NCBI GenBank assembly: GCA_964036315.1
Contig: OZ038510.1
Location: forward strand, 83,580,319-83,644,318
DNA length: 64,000 nt
Direction: 5' to 3'
DNA from: Acanthosepion esculentum
Lineage: Eukaryota; Mollusca; Cephalopoda; Sepiida; Sepiidae
This document shows, piece after piece, positions 31,969-42,038 of the stretch. Position 1 is the stretch's first letter. Each line of letters opens with the position of its first letter. The notes beneath the pieces were generated by a model, which was given only the letters and a program-made list of their open reading frames with translations, did no database searches and was not told the DNA's origin. Made by a program: the position numbers and the translations under genes.

Positions 31969-33055
31969 ATGAAGAAATTTTCCTATTGCAGCCAGGTATC
32001 GCGAATTGCAAAAAATGAGGAAATATATACTTACTGCGAGAATTAACAACACAGTTTATTGAAATTCAACGGAAAGCGATGTCGTCTGTATAAATAGTTG
32101 AGAAATATGGAAATGCGACATCAGGAATCGAGGCAGAAGGGTTCTGAAGCGATTCTTAACTCTGCAATCCAAAAGAGAGAAGCCTTCCGGCGCCATCATG
32201 AAATTGAAAACTAAAAGGCAACAACGAACATTGATTTCTCGTTCAATATTTATTGATAGATTATTTCCCGACTAAAAAAATAAAATAAATAAAAATGGTC
32301 TATTTATTTGTTCCCTACCTTCAAAGTAGTCGCTTTCCTTTCTTCGTCGGTCTGAATTCATTCTGTTTGTTTTTGTAATTGGTTGATGAAATCTTATCTC
32401 CATGCTTCATTCTACATAATTCATATATTTTCCGCCATTTCATAGTTTATTGGACGACGTGGGCTGTTTGGCCTTTTTATCATTTTAGAGTCCCCATTCC
32501 TGAAAGTGGTAAGAAAAATGGCGTCAGGAAGGCATTATTTAAAAAAAAAAAAAAAATTTTTTTCGCTCTTTAATTATTGACGTCATTTCGACGAATCTGA
32601 AATCACAAAAAAAAAAAAAAAAATTATCCATAAACGCAGTTGGACAGGATAAGTATGCAATAATATCTATTGTCCCTTAGTAAAAAAAAAAAATTCTCTC
32701 TTAAATATTCCTAATTTATTTAAATAAAATACATATTAACTCATTCTAATATGCTTTTCTTTGATCAAGAATTATTCTTTGTTATTTACTAAGCTTATCT
32801 TAGTTTCGACACAAGGCCAGCAACATAGCGATTCCAATAAAAATATTACTTGCTCATCAGTAGTAATTTTCAACCAGATAACTTTGTTAACTGTTACTAA
32901 ATACCAATCAGTAACTATTATTGAATTCCTATTAGTTATTGATTGATTCCTTCATTTTTTACGGCTTCTCAACCCTTTCTAGGTTATTTAAAGCCAGATA
33001 AGATATTTAGAGTGTAAGAATTATTTTTTTTAAGTTAATAATAATTTACTGATAC
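31969..33055. other. No gene recognised
   Basis: AT-rich with several poly-A and poly-T runs near 32540, 32605 and 32680. Frames at 32379 and 32761 are short and unassigned. Confidence 0.4.
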
Positions 33056-33059
33056 ATGT

Positions 33060-33336
33060 CTTACTAATTAATCCATAGCTGAGGGAGAAGAAGTGGATTA
33101 ATAAAGTACCCAACTGTATTTGCGCGTAACTGAATATAACGAAGCCGACTTGAATTAGAACTCGGCTGTCCGATTAACAATTCCTCGCCATCATCCACTA
33201 GAATAACCGTACATCCAAGCTTACAGCACCTGGTATTCCCAAGTGGTCACCCATCTAGTTACTGCGTAGACACGACATTGCTTAACTTGAGTGATCGTAC
33301 GGGAACTAATGTTTCAACGTGATGTGGCCGTAAGCC
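33060..33336 (-). mobile_element. Composite 5S-tRNA SINE with near-complete 5S head
   Basis: Minus strand order: a 120-bp 5S-like head (33217-33336), a tRNA-like module with A-box-like GGTTATTCTAGTGG and B-box-like GAGTTCTAATTC, then the tail CAGCTATGGATTAATTAG. The tail is shared with the window's tRNA SINEs. The same order, more deleted, occurs at 2822-3120. 5S-derived SINEs (SINE3) are known in fish and other animals. Confidence 0.82.
33217..33336 (-). pseudogene. 5S rRNA-like sequence (SINE head)
   Basis: Exactly 120 bp. The minus strand begins GGCTTACGGCCACATCACG, continues with GATCACTCAAGTTAAGCAA, then GATGGGTGACCACTTGGGAA, and ends TACCAGGTGCTGTAAGC plus TT. All the main 5S landmarks, including the internal control region, are present with scattered changes. 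Fusion to a tRNA-like module argues that this is a SINE head and not a gene of a 5S cluster. Confidence 0.85.
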
Positions 33337-33357
33337 TCATTTAAACAATTCTTTTAA

Positions 33358-33695
33358 GAATTTCAACCCAAGCCAGGCGGGGGTGCCACTAGCACGCAAC
33401 GGGTTACAGAGACTGGGAGCAAGAGTAAAGTGAGGTGTTTGAAGAAAGGATAAAGAGAAGGAGGGGGATTAAAATCAAGGCATGAGAAGATGCCGATTGA
33501 CATCACATTTGAATATCTGAAGATTATAGCTATCAGGGAAGAAACTAGGAGGGGAGTTCCACTGTCGGGAAGTACGAGAGAAGAAGCTGTTGGAGTAGAA
33601 GAGGCGGTTACATTTAGTCGTTTCGACAGTGAAAGGGTGGGACCAAGAAGCCAACCTAGTAGCACGTTTAAATTCATGCAGATAGGGTACCAACA
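33358..33695 (-). pseudogene. CR1/Jockey-like LINE 3' end
   Basis: The minus strand encodes HEFKRATRLASWSHPFTVET, then NSFFSRTSRQWNSPP and SYNLQIFKCDVNRH, followed by the 3' terminus at 33358-33415. 5'-truncated next to the inverted pair at 33715. Confidence 0.75.
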
Positions 33696-33714
33696 AACCG
33701 ATGTTAATTATTTT

Positions 33715-34315
33715 CAGTCTGTCTATATTTCTGAGATGAGGTATTATGTACAGTATTTACATTAGCCGGACTATTATCCTCATCTTTGTCGCCATTTTTG
33801 TCACAACGTTTCGGCCGTTGTACGCTCCGGCCTTCTTCAGGTGGTTGGAATTTCGAATCGAACCCTTTATTTCGATCACTGGGGTAGACTGTTCTAGTTC
33901 CACGAGCCATGTTTGATGGATGTCAGTTATCAGTTATCTCCTCCTAATTTTCCCTCTGAAAGTTCTCCACTGCCTGAACCGGGTATTGAACTCACACTCT
34001 TTGGGTCTGTCACTGGATCTAACCAACGCCTTTATCAACTGTGCCATGTGCCCTTGATGTCACATGGCACAGTGGATGATTATTAACTTTCAGAGGGAAA
34101 ATTAGCAGGAGATAACTGATAACTGACATCCATCAAACATGGCTCGTGGAAACTAGAACAGTCTACCCCAGTGATCGAAATAAAGGGTTCGATTCGAAAT
34201 TCCAACCACCTGAAGAAGGCCGGAGCGTACAACGGCCGAAACGTTGTGACAAAAATGGCGACAAAGATGAAGACAACAGTCCGACTAATGTAAATACTGT
34301 AATTATTTTCAGTTT
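33715..34315. mobile_element. Head-to-head inverted pair, third family, both heads present
   Basis: A minus copy (33715-34055: satellite unit, CTGAAGA motif at 33808-33840, body, head with the minus-strand B box) faces a plus copy (34060-34315: head CATGGCACAGTGG, body, motif at 34210-34242, satellite unit). The arms are near-identical, so the pair forms a palindrome of about 600 bp. The plus copy has lost part of its head. Confidence 0.85.
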
Positions 34316-35123
34316 ATTTCTTTTCATTGGTCTAGATTATTTTCTTGATTCCTGGCTCTTATTCGAAAATATATATATTTTTAGAAGTTATTAGTCATTA
34401 TCAAAAGCTTTTTTTCATGTTCTTTGAATTTTCAGGTTGTCCTTAAATAATTTTTATTTTTTTAGTGGGGGCGGGGATCTGTGATCTTAATTTCTTTTGG
34501 TCGAGTAATTTGCATTTTTAATCAGTCACCCAGGTCACTAGGATGCAGGTTGTTAGGAGACATTAATGAGATGTGAGGAAAGGACAATAAAGCAACAAGG
34601 TTAGAGAAGACACAAGATGGCGATTGAATTAAATTATCGAAGATTACACCGGTTGACATTTTTTCCGAACCAAATGCTGTTGGACAATGGGCACATGTTT
34701 TGGGGCTATTTTTGTCACCCTGAACCTGAAAATCAATTCCATTTTGCCGCATCACCTCACGTTTTATCAGTATAGATAATTTTTATTTTGCTTAAAACGG
34801 GCCAAAATGCCTAATGCACAGGGATGTGCCACGGCTTAAATATGCGAGTGACATAGTTGAAACATTTCGTTTCATGTTAAAATGATTTATCGTTCAAGAA
34901 AAATTTTCCAAATAACTTTCTAAATGAAATCTAAGCTTTTTCAGTTCAGATAAGCTAACCTGAAAATGCTTGATTTTATGAGAGATATCTAGCGGACCGT
35001 GGGTTTACGTGTTGTTAAATTAGGAACACGTGTGTTTATTCCTGCTAGGAGGTCCACTACAGGAACATGGCGGACTCAGAGATTGAATCCACCATAAAGA
35101 AGTGTAAAGAAACCCCACAAGAC

Positions 35124-35125
<2 letters not shown>

Positions 35126-35195
<70 letters not shown>
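35126..35195. repeat. (TC)n(TA)n microsatellite
   Basis: CT then TA run inside the TIR element. Confidence 0.95.
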
Positions 35196-35199
<4 letters not shown>

Positions 35200-35365
35200 C
35201 TAATATTTTTTGTTTTAAAAATATGATTCCTTCGCTACTTAAGAGTTCTCGTGTTTCAAAAGCGAGAGCCGAGACCCCTAATATAATTTTTGAAAATAAA
35301 AGCAAAAATACTAAGGAACACCGGATTATTCACCTAACCTGTTCTTTCCTATTTTTCTGCATACC

Positions 35366-35369
<4 letters not shown>

Positions 35370-35431
<62 letters not shown>
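35370..35431. repeat. (AT)n microsatellite
   Basis: About 30 AT inside the TIR element. Confidence 0.95.
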
Positions 35432-35434
<3 letters not shown>

Positions 35435-36515
35435 TAAACAACAAAGTTTACAATGGACATAGACGTTTGTGTGCGAACGTAAAGAGTTTGTATTTTGGTG
35501 AATGTTCGTACGTACGTGTATGTGTGTATAATGTTCATGGCGACTCCCGCAAATGGGAAGACGCTATCTTCTGTGAGAGCTTACATTGTAGATGCGTTTG
35601 TTGAAATGAAGAAATGGAAAAGAGGACAAGTCAAGAAAATCGCCCAGTATTTATAGTGTAGGGAGAGCGTGCCCTAGTGAACACTTAGGAAAATAAGGAG
35701 GAGATAACTCCGACAGATATCTCACTGTCATACAGTCTCTGTATAACATGAATAGGAACATCGATAAATGAGGTTTGTTAGGGCGTTAGGTGAGTGTATT
35801 TGAGACAAGCAAGATTAGAATTTTCTTTATCAGCGCTTAATTAGCCGCCGAACACCATATAGGCATAGCCAAATAGGCACTTTGCAGATGGGATGGCTGA
35901 TTTCTGCTGCAGTATCAAAAGAGATCAGGCTTTTCGAAAGCACCGTAGTGTTTCCAAGAAGAGAAGATTTATAATTTTTGATGGACAATAATGAATGTAT
36001 TTTTCATTTCTTTGTATCTTGAATGCATGTTTTGATTAAAAAATTGATGACATTTTCACGTTAATTTAATTTTGTCTGAGATTCTTCTGAAAACATTTTT
36101 CTGAGCTGAAAATGCTGAAAATGCATTCTTTAAGTTATTGGGATACTTTTTTTTTCAAAGATAAGTTATTCTAACCTGAAAATGTTTAAGGTTGGTTCTA
36201 CTTGGCCCAGGTATATCACTGTTAAATGGGTATTTTGGCCTATTTTAAGAAAAACAGAAATTATCTTTACTTAGAAAACGTGATGTGATGGGGCAAAATA
36301 GATTTGATTTTTCAGATTCAGCATGAAAAATAGTCCAGAATCATGTGCCCATTGTCCAACAACATTTGGGTCGTAACAAATTTCGACCGGTTTTATAGAT
36401 GGCAAGGAAGCAAGCTATCAGACGGGAGATCTAACAATGAGAAGTGTGAGAAAGGAAATTCTGTCGGTTGCATTTAGCTACTTCCACGGTAAAACGGTGA
36501 GGCCTTGTTGCTAAT

Positions 36516-38259
36516 CTTTTCAACTTCAAAATGATAATAATCAACTTCAAAATGGACTTGTTTTCAAGTAAAAAAATTAATCAACTCCAAAATGGATTAA
36601 TCAACTTCAAATTGAGAAAATGTCAAAAACCTAAAAACAATCAACTTCAAAATAAGAATAAACAACTTCAAATTGGAATAAACATCTTCAAATTGAGATA
36701 TTTTTGAGAGGTAAATTGAAAATTATTTTTCAATTAATTTACCCCGTGAGTAAGGAAATTGACTGTTCGTCTTCATTATATAGATGAAGAAAAAACCAAA
36801 ATACAAACAACTTAGATGCCAAGAAAGCATTGGGTGAGCCTACAGTAAAAGTAGGAGGAGGAGGTCCCGTATGGGCAAAAATGATGATTGATGAGGATGC
36901 TGGAGAAACCTCTACAAAAGAAGCTGAAGAAGAATTAGCAACAGCTCCAAAGAGGACTTACCTCAAGAAAAGTGTGGCTGGCGAAAAAAAGGCCCAGATT
37001 TTAGCTGCACATGCCGCATCAGGAAATTGGAAAGACCTGGCAAGAACAATTGGTGTGCCTCAGCCAACAGCGTACCGTTGGTTAGATCAGGGTGCTGATA
37101 AGAGTGACTCTAGGGGAGGAGCAAGAAAATATAAAATTACGCAAGAGCATAAGAATTTTATGGACGAATTAATTGAAAACTCTCCTAGGGTCACTCTTCA
37201 AGACATTGTAAATAAATTGGTCGAAAAGTATGAGGTTCGTGTGATGAAAGAATGCATAAGAAAGCACTTGGACTCTATTGCCTTTACTTTAAAAGCGGTT
37301 TATTATGAACCAGAAGCTGCCAATAATAATGTCAATAAGGCGAAACGTAAGGATCACGCAGTAGCTTTATTAGAATTTCAGCACCAAAGTGTGCCAATTC
37401 TTTATGTGGATGAAACCAATTTTAATCTCCATATTTCAAGAAAAGAAGGTCGCTCTAAAAAAGGCACGAGGTGCACTACAGTCGCGGCCGGCTCCAGGGG
37501 AAATAACGTCCAGGTTATTGGATGTATTAGTAATAATGGATTAATTCATCATAAAATTAAAAGAGGTTCTTTCAAAAAGAGGATGCGAAAGAATGGACCA
37601 GGGAGTGCCTTAGAAAGGCAAATGAAATTTATGAAAGGGGAGTTGTCTTAGTTATTGATAACGCTCCTTGCCATACTTCAATTGAAGAAGTTGTGGAGGA
37701 GGATGAATTTAGGCAACACCAAATTTTCAGACTTGCCCCCTATAGTCCGATGTTAAATCCCGTTGAAAAGGTTTGGTCAGTCATTAAAGCTGACGTAAAA
37801 AGAAGTATGGCAGACTCAATTGTTGGGATTTTAAGAGGTGATGGCCAGGGATCTTTAACTACTAAAGAATTCCGCCTCAGCAAGTTAGAAGCGATGATCT
37901 CCGAGGCAATTGATAATCTTTCCCCTGAGACTTGCACTAACTTCTTATCTGGAATACAGAGATTACTCCCCTCTGTAATTAACTTAGATGATGTAATCTT
38001 TTAAATAAATTTCTTAGGAACGTTTATATTTTTTTTATATCCCTTTTAAGTAAAAATAAAAGAATAAATATTAAATTTATTAGTATTATATTAATTCTCA
38101 ATTTGAAGTTGTTTAATCCAATTTGAAGTTGATTATTTCTCATTTTGAAGTTGTTTTCCAATTTGAAGTTGATTGATCCATTTTGGAGTTGATTCATTTT
38201 TTTTACCTGAAAATAAGTCCATTTTGAAGTTGATTATTATCATTTTGAAGTTGAAAAGG
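36516..38259 (+). mobile_element. Tc1/IS630-like transposon with repeat-built TIRs
   Basis: The first 100 bp (CTTTTCAACTTCAAAATGAT onward) are inverted at the right end with only a few differences. Both TIR regions are built from a word, TCAACTTCAAAATG or TCAACTTCAAATTG, repeated about eight times per side (36520-36700; 38095-38257). TA lies at 38260-38261. The left TA is one or two bases off, perhaps through a small loss. The element splits an older LINE copy. Transposase is at 36830-38004. Confidence 0.9.
36830..38004 (+). pseudogene. Tc1/IS630-like DDE transposase, one frameshift
   Basis: Frame one (to 37651) has a helix-turn-helix (NWKDLARTIGVPQPTAYRW, about residues 66-84) and the first catalytic Asp in LYVDETNFNL (about residue 194). 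A one-base loss in the T run near 37570 breaks the frame. The remainder, in another frame, has the second Asp in VIDNAPCH and the third catalytic residue, Glu, in YSPMLNPVEKVWS. I count 35 residues between the second Asp and the Glu, a DD35E spacing. The position given as start is TTG; the first in-frame ATG is at 36881, so the true N-terminus is unclear. AATAAA-type signals follow at 38045-38060. Otherwise nearly intact, so a recent insertion. It cuts and pastes the element by its TIRs if repaired or supplied by a sister copy. Confidence 0.88.
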
Positions 38260-38440
38260 TATCACGTTTAAATTTATGTTGCCACCGGGGGGAAAGTTCA
38301 GCAGAGTAATTGCCATGAAAATATTTGTAGAAAAGACAGAGAGAAGCCACATCACGTCGGTGGGAATGTAACTAAATCGAGTCGGGATCGATTACATTAC
38401 AGACCCTTCTTTAAATTTTTTTTCAAGAATCTCGAGATGT

Positions 38441-39045
38441 ACAGCAAGATCGCCAGACCAGATATGGCAGCAATATTCAATATACGGATGACTTGTGGAT
38501 TTATAAATATACAAGATGCAATCTGACGAGAACGTTTTCTAGCACAATATTGTCAACCAATTTACAGAGCAATAGACGCAGCAAATGATTCATTAGAGAT
38601 GATCCAATTAATGTCAGTGGAAAACGTGAGTATTTTTGATTCATGATAATGACATTTCATCATTCTAAAAACAAACTTTCCATCAAAAGCAAATGTCGTT
38701 TTAATAATCTATACAAATAAAATATTGATCTGCATTTAGATAAAATTATTTCCCGATCAAAAAGAAACGTTTAATTAATCAATTCCTTTATTCATACGTT
38801 TCTTACATAGCAGTCTTATTTGTTCAAGCCTTTCATGTGAGGCACTCAACTTGGTCTTGATATAGGCTTTGTTGTTGCTCATCTTTGTCGCTCTGTTGCT
38901 GTTCTTTTTCTTCCGAGAGATACTTCCACTTCACTGCCATATTAAACGCATAAACATATTTTCCATTTATGACGCCATGTCAGCACGTGATAAGCTTTCG
39001 AATATTGGAGCTGTTGGGAATTTTGTAATTTCGGATAAAGGAAAC

Positions 39046-39050
<5 letters not shown>
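38441..39050. other. No gene recognised
   Basis: Nothing supportable beyond the LINE remnant ending near 38440. Confidence 0.4.

Positions 39051-39130
<80 letters not shown>
39051..39130. repeat. (TA)n(TG)n microsatellite
   Basis: TA run then TG run. Confidence 0.97.
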
Positions 39131-39132
<2 letters not shown>

Positions 39133-39156
39133 TTGGCAGTAACTTTTCTTTTAAAC

Positions 39157-39329
39157 ATGTAGTATTGAATGTTAAAGACAACATAGTCTTGCATATTTTC
39201 TTTTGAATTTTCTCATATTACTTACGTTCTCATAAACTGAATAATCATTTTCAAATAAAATGTCTCATTAGAGAATATGAGAAAATTCAAAAGAAAATAT
39301 GCAAGACTATGTTGTCTTTAACATTCAAT

Positions 39330-39336
<7 letters not shown>
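39157..39336. mobile_element. Perfect 63-bp inverted repeat (foldback)
   Basis: Bases 39157-39219 and 39274-39336 are perfectly complementary inverted arms around a 54-bp loop. TA/TG microsatellites lie on both sides in the same orientation. No coding content. Confidence 0.9.
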
Positions 39337-39412
<76 letters not shown>

Positions 39413-39420
39413 TTGTGTGT
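39337..39420. repeat. (TA)n(TG)n microsatellite
   Basis: A second TA-then-TG tract, mirroring the order at 39051. Confidence 0.97.
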
Positions 39421-39699
39421 CTACTAGGGCGGCTACACAATCCTTATTACTGATGGTCGCAGGGGCACATTTGTTCAATAGCCACAGATCCCAGGTGCAG
39501 GATAAACCCACGTTTATACTACAACTTTGATGAGCAGTTACGGTTTCTGGGCGAGAGCGTGATCAACAATTTGAACAACGCTAGCACGCTCAAGCACTCA
39601 ACCCCACCCATCAAGAGTTCTACCCGGTTTCACTCAATCAACCCAGAGTATGTTTTTCAGGCACTTCAAGAAGTCTCCTTCTCCTTCCTGACAAATTGA

Positions 39700-39765
39700 C
39701 CATCGTGAGATTCGAACCCGCGTCTCATGGTCAGAAAGCCAATGTCGTAACCACTCGGCCACACA
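39700..39765 (-). repeat. tRNA-like sequence (Ser/Leu type, SINE head)
   Basis: The minus strand has A box TGGCCGAGTGGT and B box GGTTCGAATCTC with an intact TTCGAAT loop. The acceptor ends do not pair well and there is no clear complete cloverleaf, so a SINE head is likelier than a gene. Confidence 0.55.
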
Positions 39766-39779
39766 CACACACACACACA

Positions 39780-40372
39780 CATATAATGTAAATATTGTAC
39801 ATAATACCTCATCTCAGAAATATAGACAGATACTGAAAGGCTGAAACGTTGTAATAAATATGGCGACAAAGATGAGGACAATAGTCTGAATAATGTAAAT
39901 AGTGTACATAACACCTCATCTCAGAAATAAAGACAGATACTGAAAGGCCGAAACGTTGTAATAAATATGGCGACAACGATGAGGACAATAGTCTGAATAA
40001 TGTAAATAGTGTACATAATACCTCATCTCAGAAATATAGACAGATACTGAAGGGCCGAAATGTTGTAATAAATATGGTGACAAAGATGAGGACAATAGTC
40101 CGAATAATGTAAATAGTGTACATAATACTTCATCTCAGAAATATAGACAGATACTGAAATGCCGAGACGTTGTAATAAATATGGCCACAAAGGTGAGGAC
40201 AATAGTCCGAATAATGTAAATAGTGTACATAATACTTCATCCACAGAAATATAGACAGATACTGAAAGGCTGAAACGTTGTAATAAATATGGCGACAAAG
40301 ATGATGACAATAGTCCGAATAATGTAAATAGTGTACATAATACCTCATCTCAGAAATATAGACAGACAATGA
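39780..40372 (+). repeat. 107-bp satellite, about 5.5 units, headless
   Basis: Same unit as 24307-25030 with GATGAGGACAATAGTC and CCTCATCTCAGAAATATAG. No head or body precedes it. It starts just after a CA run. Confidence 0.92.
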
Positions 40373-41522
40373 ACGGTTTAGTCTTCATGCAAAGTCCATA
40401 TGTAGCCTTGCCCACTTTTTATTTGTACTTGCCATGTCCAACAATTTATAGTTGGTTATTTTGCTGCTGCATTACATCCATTTACTTTTTTAACTGTATT
40501 TTTAATACCTTTGTCCAACTATGGCGAATAAACGCATCTTCTCCTCGTGGACTTTGTAGCTTCGTTTGTGACCCGTTCTTCTACATTTAAAACATTTCTG
40601 GTTTTAAATGGCCAGGCCTCTCTGAAAGAGAATGTGTTTACTTTATAATTTTTTTTTTTCGAACTTTTATTTTTGTACTATTATCTTTTTTCGAACTACT
40701 TAAATTGCTGAAGTGTCATTTTCGCTGTATCGTGCCTGACATTAACAGTTTTTTGGCACTCTTCTGCAACGGTCTGTATCTGTATTGAATCTTGTTCAAG
40801 TTTTGTAATGTTTTGAGAGCGTATTTCTGCATCTTTGCTTGATGTTATATATTTAACGAAGATTAGACATGTAAATCTGTCTGGAGACAGTTCAGGTTAA
40901 ATGAATGCCAGCTATATATATATATCGATGTTAATTAGGATCTTAAATGCGTCATTTTATTAAATGTATTATTTATACTTAGAAATAAGTCCGGCAACAA
41001 CTTCAACTTAATGAATGTTACACTTATTTAAAGAGGAATATCTTAAACGGAAATTTCTTGAGAGCACCGCTATCGAAACTTACCATATATTAAACACCGG
41101 ATTTTTTTTCAAAATGTCTTCTTTCCTGAAAGACATACTCATTTCCTCAACCAACATACAGGGCCATATTTTTTATAAAATTAAAAGAAAACGGTTATAA
41201 GTTTCTATTATTTAAAATATATAATACATAAATGAACCTAAACTAAAATGATATAAATAATAATGACATTATTTTTTTAAAAGTTCACTTTTGTTTATTA
41301 GACATTAAATTACATGACTTGGCAGCCTCCGTAATTTACTTTGACACCTTAGTTAGCCTGATGTAAATTTATGAGTGTTCTCAAATTTAAAATCTCTGCA
41401 AAACTAACGACTTATTTTTTTTTTTTTACTTCTGTTTATAAATAGCTGCTGCAAAATAAAATTCTAACATTTGCCTTGTTATTTCCACCAGAGGGCGAAA
41501 CGTGTCGGTTTTCGTTTTGTCT

Positions 41523-41529
<7 letters not shown>
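40373..41529. other. No gene recognised; half hammerhead near 41500
   Basis: At 41490-41510 CCACCAGAGGGCGAAACGTGTC has the GAAAC side and GTC triplet of a Penelope-type hammerhead, but the CTGATGA side is not seen. Otherwise unassigned. Confidence 0.3.

Positions 41530-41582
<53 letters not shown>
41530..41582. repeat. (TA)n microsatellite
   Basis: About 26 TA. A longer one lies at 41668-41747. Confidence 0.95.
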
Positions 41583-41585
<3 letters not shown>

Positions 41586-41663
41586 CGGCTCTACTTTTTC
41601 ATTGAGCTCTGTTTTAAATTAAGGTTTTGAACGCTGAAATCTTACTCTACGTTCTTTTACATT

Positions 41664-41667
<4 letters not shown>

Positions 41668-41747
<80 letters not shown>
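41668..41747. repeat. (TA)n microsatellite
   Basis: About 40 TA. Confidence 0.97.
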
Positions 41748-41748
<1 letters not shown>

Positions 41749-41979
41749 CGGGTCAATCTGTTTAGGTTGACTACTAAACATCCATACTTTCTTCTATCTC
41801 ATCGGTTTAAAAGTGTCTGTCCACTTTTCTTCTTCCCCCTCTTTCTGTCATATCTCCTCTCTTGCTTTCCTTCCCCCCGTCAATCTAATATATCCAGTGT
41901 ATGGTCTCCATTTACTAAAAGCCTTTGTTCTGAAGAGTGAATATCTTTAATATTCACGAAATTAATTATAACCAAAATT

Positions 41980-42038
41980 TTATTATTATTAATATTATTA
42001 TTATTAATATTATTATTAATAACATTATTATTATTATT
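41980..42038. repeat. (ATT)n at the 3' end of copy C
   Basis: Imperfect ATT/AAT units followed directly by the element 3' terminus TTTCCTTTGATATCTGGCG. Confidence 0.9.

Larger units (their letters stand above)
34648..36392. mobile_element. DNA transposon-like element with long diverged TIRs
   Basis: The left end (CCGAACCAAATG, TTGGACAATGGGCACATG) is inverted at the right end (CATGTGCCCATTGTCCAAC, CATTTGGGTCG). Weaker inverted similarity extends about 250-340 bp inward (ATAATTTTTATTTTGCTTAAAA versus its reverse). ACCGGTT is found at both borders (34648 and 36386), as a duplication or part of the TIR. The interior has no recognisable transposase and two microsatellites. Superfamily unknown. 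Confidence 0.75.
34503..38440 (-). pseudogene. CR1/Jockey-like LINE 3' end split by two transposons
   Basis: Three pieces, 34503-34647, 36393-36515 and 38260-38440, line up with consecutive parts of the intact copies at 33358-33695 and 45055-45440: the 3' terminus to GATTAC, then GCTATCAG to GCTAATCT, then ATCACGTTTAAATTTATG to AGACAGAGAGAAGCC. The gaps are exactly filled by the TIR element and the Tc1/IS630-like element. Confidence 0.8.

Noticed and set aside
33217..33336. Functional 5S rRNA gene
   Set aside because: It has scattered changes, is fused to a tRNA-like module and SINE tail, and recurs in deleted form at 2910-2989.
39700..39765. Functional tRNA-Ser/Leu gene
   Set aside because: The boxes are good but acceptor and anticodon arms are not convincing and it lies in repeat sequence. 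Better called a SINE head. tRNAscan-SE would decide.
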